Shown here in pieces: positions 27,801 through 38,665 of a stretch of 64,000 nucleotides of DNA (its first letter is position 1; each line of letters opens with the position of its first letter). The notes under the pieces were generated by a model, which had not been told where the DNA came from, ran no database searches, and saw nothing but the letters and a program-made list of their open reading frames with translations. The translations under genes and the position numbers were made by a program. This DNA is from Pyrocephalus nanus (Eukaryota; Chordata; Aves; Passeriformes; Tyrannidae), in NCBI GenBank assembly GCA_038380795.1, contig CM076276.1, positions 16,284,001-16,348,000 on the forward strand, written 5' to 3'.

Positions 27801-30800
27801 ACAGCAAGGAGATTTCTGTGTCGTAAGTGCTTAATAAGATGTTACACTGCCATTGTTGGAGCTTCGTATATCCTGTAGTCACTATTGGCTTTAAATCCCT
27901 CCCTCTACCGTCGGTGTCTAGGACAAAATGTAATTCAGATTATTCTTCTTGCCAGGAATAAAATGGGTTGCTTCAATTAACAGCACACTGTTCAGTGGCC
28001 TAATCTTCCACAGAACTCTCTGTTCTCTTAGTGCAAAGGAGGGATCCTACTGGTAGGAGTGTTAGGGCTCTTACAACTTAACAAAACCCTCATTTCATGC
28101 AAAATTTTACCTTCTTCGTGAGAAACCGTAACTGATTTACCAGTCTGAAGCCTGTGTGAAAGGTACTCTCCCTTGGAGCCCAGGTGATTTTGTCTGCGTG
28201 CAGTCTAACTCCATGTTCAGGCATAGACTGTGTGCCTGTTCTGCAGCAGGGCCGGTCACCATCTGCAAAGGAAGATCTGGGTTCTCCTGTTCCTCTCTGT
28301 ATCATTTCAGCAAACCCACATCCAAATAACCTCACTCATACAATGCAGTAAGCCTATTCCTATACTAACAAGCTGTTAGTCTGCTTTTTCAGAGACTGAA
28401 GTGTGGACAAAGAGTGGTAATTTTTCCTCTTGGGGTCAATCCTTAGCCTTTCTGTCAAGTTTTTCATTTGTGCAATTCAGATATCCAAGGGGCATCTGCA
28501 GAGGGTGGGTTGTTTGGGAATCTCAGTTTTGATTTGGAAACATTTCCTGGAACTGAGTTTGTCTCAGATTTGATTAGCTCTACACATTGGGAACCTTGAT
28601 TTCACCTTTTCAAGGAATAGTGTGTCACACTCTCTAAACATCCCATAATTTTGTGCCTGTTTTTCAGAAACGTGTGTGTTCCTGAGAATGGAAAAGACAG
28701 TTTAAGGTGCACTTGCACGATACATTCAGATTATTTTGTGTCAGGCCTCACGTATGTTTTAGCTCTACAGTTCAATGGGACTGATATATGGAACTACAAT
28801 GTTACACCAGCCCTTGTTGGTAAGAAATTGTTTAGATGTCTGGTTCCAGGCTTTGCAGTCCTAGCTAACTCCTCATTGATGTTACCAGAGAAGTTTTTCC
28901 GTATCAGAGGTGGAAGGTGCCATGCTGGCTTAAATGCAAGATCTGTTTGTCTTAGGAATCTAATCCAGAATCAGGTTTCTAAGGAATGAGTATAAGTAAT
29001 GGGGAAAGCAGGGAGTGATTCTCTCTCTAGCTGTACCTTCTCAGCTGTCAGCCAGCAGCAGTTTGGGGTCTTAGATTTTAATGTTTTTTACGTGTGACTG
29101 TAGAATTACAGGGTGAAGAGGAATGTGTTACTTTCAGTTTCTAGAAAGACACTAGGCTCTCCCTACTGAAACTCCTTCCATTTCTGTCTCTGTCATACTC
29201 TGATATTTCATGCAAGTTAAATCATGCTACATGAACATAAGATTTTTTTACAGTAATTGCGGTTAGATTATAAGTCAGTGATTAAAAGTGCATAAATCTG
29301 CTTTCTTACAGGACAGGTTGTAGATACAGTTCATGTCTCTCCCTAGGCTCCCAGTTTGGTCAGAACAGTGTGCGCATTGGTAACACTTGTCACCTCAAAC
29401 ACTCAGAGAAATCACTCACATACCTTAAGGCAGACCAAGGAGTTGGTTCACTTCAGAATACTAGGTTGTTGCTGCTGCTTATCAGCCAGAGAAGCAGGAA
29501 CCTGCCTCAGTTTCCAGGAGACAGGGAGCCAGGACAGCTTGGCTGTTCCACAGCTGCTCCTATCAGAGTGCAGGCTGTTCTCGTTTCTCCAGGCTGAAAG
29601 CTGCATCCAGTGCACCAAAAGGGTATACTTGCAGCTTGTTTAGCCAGCTTGAAGAATCCGTGCTTGTTAATAAATTCCTTAAAGCTGCTCTGGTTTGGCC
29701 TCTTTATCCTTGTGCTGCAGCAGAATAAAAAGGGCTAAGTGCACTAACTGCGATGATATTCTGGTCTCTGGTGAATGCTTGTCACTCTGATCTCTCCATG
29801 TTCTCCTTAATTGTATTTTCACATATAGTTAAGCCAAGGGCCCCCAAAAATCTTGCCATTGAGAAAGCTGAAAATGGTAATTTCAATCTGAGCTGGGAGG
29901 AGAGCTACTCTTCTCAATCCACGCTCTTTGGACAGCCAGTCATCTATGAACTGAAGTACTGGAGGAAGCAGCACCCAATGGAGGTAAGACACAGCCAGTA
30001 GACTCTTCATTTTCAGTCTCTCTGGAGCTTTCAAGTTTAACAAGTACTCAGAAAAGCCTTGAAACCACTTCATGAATAATGGTGTAAGGGCCAGCAAGGG
30101 CAAGTCCCACAGTGTTCCTGATCATACAGAATCCTGGAACATCCTGAGTTCCACAAGGATCAGCGAGTCCAGCTCCGAAGTGAATGGCCCATACAGGTGA
30201 TTGAACCCATGACTTTGGCATTATTAGCACCAAGTTTTAACCAGCTGATCTAATCTCAAGGTCACTTGCCCAAGGTGATTCAGATGGGTGTTAAAGGACT
30301 GAAACTGTTCAGACTGACACCCCATAATGGTCTGCTGCTTGCAATAGTCAGAGATTGAAAATACAGTGCTTCTGATCCCTGAACTTCATTAGCTCCTTAG
30401 ACATCAGGAAGCTGGAGGCTATTGGTGCCTCCAAGGAGCACTTGAGGCACTTAGGACCCTCTCCTGAACAATCCAGTGCTTTAGGGCTGGGCTGCTTCTG
30501 CTAGAAGAAGAACATGCATGGTGGTATGTCACAGATACCTGCTGATGACAGCAAACTGTAGTATTACACACAGTTATTCAATTACTCATTTGTGAAAGAT
30601 CACTGAAACACGTAACACTATTGGTATTTAGTTGCCATCACTAACCCTTCACTTTATAAAGAAATCAAAGTGAACTTTCTCACTTCCTTTTCAGGTTTCT
30701 GTAAAAGCAATTAACTACCAGGCAAAAAGCTTTGAGATTACTGCAAGCTCCTTGAGGAGGGGATATGATTATGTTGCAAGTCTCAGGTGTAACTACACAG

Positions 30801-33800
30801 ACTACCCGGCCTACTGGAGTGAATGGAGTGAAGAAGTTGAATTTCACTATGGTAATGCTGTCAGAAATAGCAGCTTGGGAAAAGGATGGTATAGTCTTCA
30901 TATCCTGCTGCTCTCCTCTTGGAGTAAAGTTACAGAATCATCACGTTCATCATTTTGTATGTAACATGAATACATCTATAAAGGCTTCCAAAGACACTAA
31001 CCATAAAAAGGCATCTCCTGAGCCTCACAGTGCACATCTGATCTCCCAGCTCCTGACACTCCCAAGTAACTAGTCACAGTACATTTGCTGGTCTCTGACA
31101 CAACACACACCATCAGTATGGCAGACCTGTGGGGGTCTGTTGTTTATCTGCTGGAGGCTCAAAAGGAGCATTTTTTTAAGGTGCAGAAGAGCAGCAATGA
31201 ATTTGGTATTGCCAGTGCTTTTATTCAGATGCACACTCACATGTAAACGTCTGGGTTTTTTTTCATAGATTATCAAGTGACAGCTGAAGACATTCTGCAG
31301 ATGGCTGTGCCCATATCCTGCATACTGATCATGGCAGGATCTGTCATTTGCTACTTCTGTTTTACAAAGTACGTATCATACTGGCTCAGGGTTTATAGAG
31401 TAACAGCTTACGCAGCTATCAGTATTGCTATTGATAAGCCAAATGTCTGCTAGTACAGGAGCAGAGATTTTATAAAAACTAATCAGTTGTGCTCTGTAAT
31501 TTTCGGAATAGTCTCCTAATCTTACCAGAATGGTCTTGTTATAGTACGGGTTTGTCAGTTTTGCTGGAGTTCCAGTAATGATGGTTAAATGTCTTTATTT
31601 CTTTTAAATTTTTTTTAGTGGTAGTGTGAGATCCTACCTGTTTTCACAGATAATTTCAAACACTAGAAGAAGATTAGGAGAACACGTGACTTGCATAGTG
31701 CAAAGCAGTCACATACCAAACGTACAAACATCTTTGCACTCTTTTAATGAAATGCAGCACTTGGAGATGTACAGAACAAGCACTTCCTGTTGCTGCAATG
31801 CAGATGCGTAAGAGGGAGAGGAGAACAGAAGAGGGAAGTATACACTGATGTAGCCCAAGTGGTCAAAGCAAACGATTTTTCATTCTTCCCTTGCAGAGTG
31901 AAAAAAGAATGGTGGGATGAAATCCCAAATCCAGCAAAGAGCCATTTGGTTGTAGAAAATGTCAAGGTAATTTAAAAGCTTTGCAAAAAATACCTTTTCT
32001 TGATCACCAGAAGTAGAATGTGTAATAAGTGCTATTGTCTATCTATTGCAGGGGATACTAGATACAATTCATATGTGTCCTAAATCTCATTTGTGTCCTT
32101 ATTAGTTTTCAGTTTTCTGCTACTTTGACGAAATTAAGTTCCCTTTCCATGACTTAAAGCAGACTCATATGGAAAAGCAAATGTAAGTAAGATATTAAAA
32201 AATACACATCTGCTTTACAGCATAAAGTAGTTTCCTGTTACATAAACATTAACTGTCCTTTCCTTTTGACTTCCAAAAACAGAAGTTGCAAGAACTGTCT
32301 GGCTCAAAGTTTGTCAAGCCAAAACTTCAAGGGAAAAGATAACATCAGAAATGTTGAGAAATCTTGCAGCTGCCACAGCAAGTGTGGAGAGTCATTGCCA
32401 AAAGGCAGCAATGCAGTTTTAACCCCTGATACAGCTCCCTTTGAAGACGTTATTGAAATCTGTGAATGTTTAACAGACAGTGAGACTGGGAGCCAGGAAG
32501 AGACTGGCGATCAGATCACCATGTTTGAGCCTTGTGAGAGCAGCATCAGTGCTTTCAGAGAGCATAATGAGGCACTAGCTAACATGTTTGATGCGCTTCT
32601 GGCAGATGAAAATAGCATGCAAGACAATAAAGACCCAGACATCCTCACAGGTGAGAGGAAGACCTTCAAGAAACTTGAGTTGGAAAATCCATCACAGCGA
32701 AATCCAAAAGAAAGCACAGCCCAGAATCAGCGGCCATGTGGTATTTCTCATACAGCCTCTCTTTTCACCAAAGCCTCTCAAGATGACTACAATTGTAGTA
32801 TATCCAGCAAGGAGTCAGAACTGTCGGAAGAATCCTTTGAATCTGGTTATCAGAGCTCCAGCATAAATTCTGCTTCTCTGGATGCAAGAGATCTTCAACA
32901 AATGGTTCATCAAAGCCTTTTTCTATGCAGTTCAGAAAGTGAGCAGGACTCTTGTGTCATGATCCAGGAATCTTCAAATAAACCGTTCTTTGGGACCAAA
33001 ACAGACAGAATAAACAACCCTACAAACAAGAGTTTTGATACCCTTGTGTCTGCACCCATGAGGTTCTGTGGTTCTGCATATAAGAGCTTTGACTCCCTTT
33101 TGTCGCCATCTGTGGAGCCCGGTAGTTCTGCCTACAAGAGCTGTGACATCCTTTTCTCGCCATCTGTGGAGCCTGGTAGTTCTGCCTACAAGAGCTGTGA
33201 CACCTTTTTGTCACCATCCCTGGAGCCCTGTGGCTCTGCCTACAGGAGCTTCAATGCCCTCATGTCGCACTCCATGGCCAGCAGTAGCCTGACTCTGTGC
33301 TTTGAAAGTGCGTGTTCCTCACAGCCTCCAAGACAATTGTCAGAGATACCAGAACACAGCTGTAGAGGTCAAATTGCTCAACCTGCTGGCAATGCGACAT
33401 GTTACACCAACTACAGATCTCCCTACACTGAGCTTGACTTTCCAAACACCTGTTCAGAGCATTCTGATTTTCCATCTTTCTCCACACGTGCAAATGAAGG
33501 TGCTTCAGCTTTCCTATCAGAGGAAGAAATACATAAGCAAGTAATATATCAAAATTTTCCAAATAAAACCAATATAATTTCATGCCCTGTTGCACCTCAG
33601 CCATCAAGTTATCAGCCTTTTGATAGTGCAAGTAAATGTAACGGTCCATACTGTGACAATGAGGTTATCTCATTACATGAACCCTTCGTTGGTCTGTGCA
33701 ACAATCTCAAAGAAGCACCTCCAGATACTGCAGTCTCTGAGCTTGACCTGAGGACAAAGGACTGTGTGTGTTTGACTGTTCAGAGTCCTGATTGCACCAT

Positions 33801-34434
33801 TGTCCCAGGTTTAGCCTCTAGTGAGAATGACACGCAGACCGTTAATGGCAGCCCTTGGATCGATAGCTGTAATGAGCTATCTAGTGATAGGAATGATGAA
33901 AATAGCAGCAGAGAGGAACACTGGTTGCATTTGTTAGAGCTGAACTGTCAAGATTTAAACAGCAGAGAAAGAACTACACAGGGGACAAAACAGAACAGCT
34001 TTAACCCTACTGGCAAAGTAATGCAAGAGAGCAACAATAACAAACTGAATACTGACTGCCACCCACACAACCACTTGAGGGAACTTGGAGATGCAGAGGG
34101 AAGTGAAGAGATGTTGAAGCATGTAGAAGGGAAGGGGAGCGGCTCAGCAGCCAGCTTACCAGCAGCATTGGACAGCACTGAGCTAAACTTAGGCAGAAAA
34201 ACTGCAGAGCCCCTGGAGCTCCACATCTCAGACAAGCTGTCGCTTTGTTGTCTTGTGAATAACTCCAGTCATTCTGATTCTCACACCATTCACAGTGAGG
34301 ACTCCAGACTGGCACTTGCCATTAAAAAGAGACCAATAGAACTGTTAAGGGAAAACAACAGGAAGAATGAGAAAAAAACTGAACTTGTGCAAGCCCTTGC
34401 CCAAGAGGACAACTGCTATATGGAGGTAGCTTAG
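24845..34434 (+). CDS. IL4R: IL4R, interleukin-4 receptor alpha chain, nine coding exons
   Basis: Coding exons are 24845-24917, 27684-27822, 28668-28819, 29829-29983, 30695-30851, 31269-31368, 31897-31966, 32106-32182 and 32283-34434; phases agree throughout, giving about 1,024 residues. It binds IL-4 (and serves IL-13) and signals through JAKs and STAT6. Order: signal peptide (1 to about 24), cytokine-binding half with paired cysteines (FACFTDFD, LVCHW, NVCVPENG), second half with WSEWS (214-218), membrane segment (about 236-257), Box 1 (IPNPAK, 268-273), and a cytoplasmic tail with FDALLADEN and a tandem tyrosine array (Y574, Y592, Y610, Y628), ending YMEVA (human ends YMRVS). The tail is much longer than human (total 825). 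The start has two consecutive ATGs; the first was chosen. The least certain exon is 32106-32182. Confidence 0.93.
25190..25330 (+). mobile_element. TguSINE1-type SINE (tRNA-Ile head, CR1-like tail)
   Basis: The head reads GCTCAGTTGGTTAGAGC...GGTGCTAA...GGTTGCAGGTTCCGTCCCC...GGGCCA, a tRNA-Ile-like gene with A and B boxes. It is followed by a CR1-like 3' tail ('actcaatgatccttgtgggt', 'cttccaactcagaatattctgtg'). This chimera is the songbird SINE described in zebra finch. It sits in the first large IL4R intron, in sense orientation. Confidence 0.85.
27027..27041. repeat. Poly-C tract
   Basis: Fifteen or so consecutive C within IL4R intron (preceded by ACCACA). The exact length is unreliable in most sequencing. 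Confidence 0.8.
30121..30261 (-). mobile_element. TguSINE1-type SINE, antisense in IL4R intron
   Basis: Read on the minus strand it gives CAGCTGGTTAAAACTTGGTGCTAATAATGCC, a B box GGGTTCAATCAC, GTATGGGCCA, and then the CR1-like tail with 'ctgatccttgtgg' and 'ggattctgtatga'. It is the same family as the copy at 25,190 but on the opposite strand and more diverged in the anticodon arm. It lies between the exons ending 29,983 and starting 30,695. Confidence 0.83.
31269..31966 (+). CDS. IL4R: IL4R transmembrane exon and Box 1 exon
   Basis: Exon 31269-31368 encodes the juxtamembrane part (DYQVTAEDILQ) and a hydrophobic segment of about 21 residues ending CYFCFT. Exon 31897-31966 encodes KVKKEWWDEIPNPAKSHLVVENVK, where KKEWWD and IPNPA match the mammalian IL4R Box 1 region that binds JAK1. 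Confidence 0.94.
32106..32182 (+). CDS. IL4R: IL4R small cytoplasmic exon (predicted)
   Basis: This 77-nt exon lies between TTATTAG and GTAAGTAAG. It is the only solution I found that connects the phase-0 Box 1 exon to the last exon, which needs two bases from upstream (AT|A). It encodes FSVFCYFDEIKFPFHDLKQ then THMEKQ, an acidic-hydrophobic Box 2-like patch. Human IL4R also has a short exon at this position. An alternative acceptor at 32,112 would break the frame; one at 32,162 would give a shorter in-frame exon. Confidence 0.7.
33013..33276 (+). repeat. IL4R: 54-bp coding tandem repeat in IL4R, STAT6-type tyrosine array
   Basis: The exon contains five in-frame units with an exact 54-bp (18-residue) period. 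The tyrosine codons are at 33,079, 33,133, 33,187 and 33,241, and an asparagine codon occupies the same place in the first unit at 33,025. The core is SAYKSFDSLLSPSVEPGS with variants AYKSC (twice) and AYRSF. Mammalian IL4R has single motifs of the same kind (AYRSF, GYKAF, GYKPF) that dock IRS proteins and the STAT6 SH2 domain when phosphorylated. Nucleotide identity is highest between units two and three, so the array looks like recent duplication on top of older motifs. Confidence 0.9.
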
Positions 34435-34472
34435 CCACATTTGCTGAGAGCCGAGACTGAGTGAGCCTTTGA

Positions 34473-34478
34473 AATAAA
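34473..34478 (+). terminator. IL4R: IL4R polyadenylation signal AATAAA
   Basis: AATAAA occurs 38 bp after the stop codon and is followed by TG/TT-rich sequence. Use of this site would give a very short 3' UTR; longer ones ending further on cannot be excluded. Confidence 0.55.
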
Positions 34479-37400
34479 CTGTATGGCAAATTGAAATGTT
34501 GCTTGTTATTTCAATCTTGACTGAAATGAGGGGTGCTATAGGTCACACATGATTCAGTGGGTTGTAGCACTAGTGCTTGCCTGGGACTGGCAGTCAGGAT
34601 GTGGTGCAGGCCTCTGGGGACAGTTGGGGGTGGCACCTAGCAGCTCTACGAGGGTGAAGCCAGAGCTGAAGTGTGAAGCTGTGAGTGATCTCTAAAAGGA
34701 AGCAACAGCTACAGGAAGCAGGAGTTCTTAGTACAGTTCCTGTGGTTATTGCCTTGGCTATTTGTTGCTTGGGAAGCACACAACAGTGATGTGGAAGGTG
34801 CTGACACATGTGGAATTGGGACATAGGTTTTTCCATACCTGCTCAATCAAGACATAGAATACAGAGTACTGTCGTTTGGGCTTATGCAGTACTATTATTG
34901 GTCATTAGTTTCTTATTCTGTAAAAGCAAGCAGAATTACTTCATACTTCTGCAGCTGTAAATGGCATCAGACATTCCTAAGCAATGTTTTCCCAGAAAGC
35001 TTATCTAATGTGTGGTCCAATACCATACTTTCATGAAACATTTTTTTAGCTTGTTTTTGTCCAGTTGGAATGGGGATTATGCACGCAACTTAAAGGCTGT
35101 ATATACTTCTTGTTAGATAATTATTCAAGAAATTTTACTGTCAACTCCGAACTTCTCTACAGTGTTATCATATATTTTGGTATGGTAAATTCCACCCTGG
35201 TATGCTGGCAGTGGCACAAAACAGTTAAGAACCATCAAGTAGTGTTTTGTGCATTAGAATGTATTCCCATTTGTAAGGAAGGAAACCATAATGCTAAACA
35301 CAGCAACTGGTTTTAACATATTTTGTAAGTAAAATTTTTGTACTGCAAATCTCTCTTCCAAGTTGGCCAAGTAGTAGAGGTAACTTCATCAATTTTACAA
35401 CACTGAAAAAATGGTATCTAAGCCCAGGAAGGAGACCTGCAGTGTATCTGTATTTAGATGGGATAGTTAATATTTGTATAGGCACTGGGTTGTAGCTCAC
35501 TTTCACTATGGTAGTGGTTAGTGGAAGATCTTCCTGCTCATAGCTAAGGTGCTAATGAACATGTAATTTATTTGTTTGAACCAAAAATGTCAGATTAAAT
35601 TTTATTTTCACTTAGGAGAGGTTTCATTCTGTCAGAAATACTCTTTTCTTTACATGAGGGTGATCACTGCTGTAGTTAACATCAGCACAAGTTCTGTGAG
35701 GTGGGAGGTTGTGAGACACACAGAGGAACGTGCTTTTTAGGACCTATCAGCCACAGCTGCACTGAAACAGTGAAAGAGCGGGATGCAGAGAGGCCATGGT
35801 CTGCCTCATAAGAAAGCTGACTCCACAAAGTCAAGTTTAAGCAAAATCCAAGAGTTAATACTGCTGCCTGGAATGGGTTACTCACTGTTTACTCTAGTAG
35901 CATAGGGATGTTCTGGGAGGTGCAGGGACACCAGTGGTGCTTTCTTCCCCTTCTGTTCTTGTGCTTTTCTTGTGTTCTTTGTGAAATCCTGCAGAAAGGC
36001 TTGTGCTTGGCTGGAGAGGTCTGCTCAGGCTGGGATTGAAAAGCTGTTTGCTGTAGCACTTCATTCTCTGCTAAGCCCCAGCTCCATTCTTCCTTTCCCT
36101 GGCTTTTTTTCTTCTGCATAGCTATGCCCTCTGGTCTGCACATTTCCATCAGATGGCTTTCTGTGTGGAGGTATTCTTCCCTTTCCCTGTAGTATTTCTC
36201 TGGCGAAATTGAACTCTAACTCTTGGAGATGGGGGATCCCTGTTCCTATGCCTTCTTATAAACCAGAACTGGAGATGGGCAGCAGGGCTGGGGGACAGCT
36301 GTCTCGCTCCCCCTCGTCCTGCAACGGACACAGGGCCTGGCTACCGTGGGAGGTGAGTTCACGTTCCATGCTCCATCCCTGCCCTTTGCCATCCAGAGCA
36401 ATTGCCAGGCTATGAAACCCAGGTAGGTTTCAAATGACAGGTTTCTATCCCAGACTGGTGATCTGCCTCCAGGGCAGTGTATGGGAGTTGTGGCTTTGGG
36501 CCGGCACTGAAGGATCTGAACTGAGCTCACCACCTGGGGACCAGCCAGTGCCTGCAGAGGCAGCTCACTGTCCTGAGAGAGGAGCTTCCTTCCCGGAGGC
36601 TAGAATCCTCCAGGCATGTCTTTTTTGCTAGTGGAGGACTCCTGCCAGGACAAAGAATTACTGATCATAGTAAGTGCATTTTCAGTGGTTTTCAGTTTGT
36701 TTTGAAAGGCTGCAGTGCAAGTGGAGGCTTGTGCCAAGTTTTAGCCTAGTTGTAATGCCATTTGCTACTCTTGCACAATCACTCCACCTCCACATCCTTT
36801 TCACCTGGCTGCCTACCAAATATTAGCAACCTGACTCACCATGAGTGAAATAGGTTCCCAAGAAAAAAAGCTGGTGCATTCCCAGTTCAGGAGTAGCTAG
36901 TTCTGACATACTTTTTCCAATGCAGAAATGCCCCAGGCTTAGCTTTTTTTTGTTTCTCTTCTGAGCAGTGTTGGCTCCTTGGAAATATGCAGCTGTACGG
37001 ATCAGCTGTTGGCAAATTCCCATCGATCACAAGGTTGTTTTATTGTCTGTGGAAAACTAACAATAAGCACAAGACTAGTATGGAGCAGGAGCTTGAGGAT
37101 GTGGAGTCAAGTTCTTGGGGGTAGGGACAAGTTAATTTAGGGCAGGGTCAGCTTTTTAAGTAACATGCCTCTATATCTTGCTTTGTGACCCTGCATCATT
37201 GAGGCAGGATGCAAGGATGCCCAGGTGTTCATCCACCATGAACTTTATCTAAGAAAACCAGTTCTTTTTAAGTGTTGCAGTGATAGGGCCAAAGGAACAA
37301 CGTGTTAAGAGAATGAAGTGAGAGGGTTGTGACATCCAAAATGCTGTTCCCTAAGGTTTATCTCTGACTGTGGAATCATGTGTCAAAACTCCTTAGTGAA

Positions 37401-38631
37401 TAGAGGCTGAGAGGACAGTTTTCATTCTCCTAGCCATGTCTTTTCTGTAGAAAACCCCTTAGGGAACATGGCAAAACCACGACACTTGTGCAGTTTGTGT
37501 TCTAGCCCTGACAGAGGTGCTTCTAAAGTGTGTTATTTTGCATGCTGTTGCTTTCACAAGACATACATGTTTTTTACTAATATTGGGGGAACTGTGCGTG
37601 TGCAATGCCCAGGCACGTGTGGACATGCACAAACACACACATGGATCATTTCCCATCTCTGCAGATTGCTGAGTACAAGGTCTGCCCCAGGCTCCCACGT
37701 GATGATGTATCATGATCTCGCATTACTCGGAATTTGGGTTTTTTCCACCACTCTGCTGTGACTGAGCCGTGTTGTGCTGTCAGTGTCTCATCAGCCCTTG
37801 CAGCCACATCCACAGCCCTCAAGGCCCCTCCAACTGCGCTGCAGTGACGAGGTCGGAAGCCAAGCAACAGCTCAGCAGGAACTTGCTGGCAATCACAGCA
37901 GGGAGACTAGTGAACTGATCTGGTTTGCAGGTGCAGGACTGTCATCTCTCAAAGCAGATTGTTCCGAAGCAAAGGAAAAACAGTGAAGTGAGGAAGAGAG
38001 CACTTTCCAGGTACCTCACTAACACAACCAGAGTTAAAGCTTACTGAATTGCCATACCTCAGAGGTTTTTCCCAGAGTGTCTAATAACAGCTGTCAGCAG
38101 CACCACTGGTTTGCTAAGTCCTGAGCGTTCTCATTCCTCGTGACAACCTGAGAAAGCAACACTGAGGGGAACTTTTCTCTATTTGTCCCTTTTGCTGTCC
38201 TGTTTTTCTATAACATGGGAAATTTCCATACCACTGGCTGTCTACCCCTCCAGCAAGTCTACAGGATGAAAGTGAAAAAAAAAAAAAACAGCTGCAGCCT
38301 TAGATCAACAGAATGGGGAACTGGCTGCTGTGGCACATTTGGTTGAATGATGAGAGAAGCAGCTGTTTACTTCTTTTTTAGCTCTTAGACAGAATACTCT
38401 CTGACCATCTGTGCAGGAGACCTAAGTTCCTGTATTCTGAATGCAAAGTGGCAATTGTCTTGGCAAAAGTTGTTACAGTGAGCCACTGCCTGTCTTTGGT
38501 AGAAAGATGATGGTGCTAGACCTGCCCCAGTCCATGGAGTGTGACAGGCATCCTAAGGAGCTCCTGTCCCAGTTCAGTGATGGATCAGCTGCTTCCTTCA
38601 TCATGCTCCATTGTATAAGAGTAGGGCATTC

Positions 38632-38665
38632 GTAGCAGTATTTGTCCTGTAGCAGTATTTGTCCT
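38632..38665. repeat. 17-bp perfect direct duplication
   Basis: GTAGCAGTATTTGTCCT occurs twice back to back in the intergenic region. Confidence 0.9.

Noticed and set aside
31617..31811. Open frame between IL4R transmembrane and Box 1 exons as an extra exon
   Set aside because: The Box 1 exon joins the transmembrane exon in correct phase without it, and its translation resembles no receptor region.
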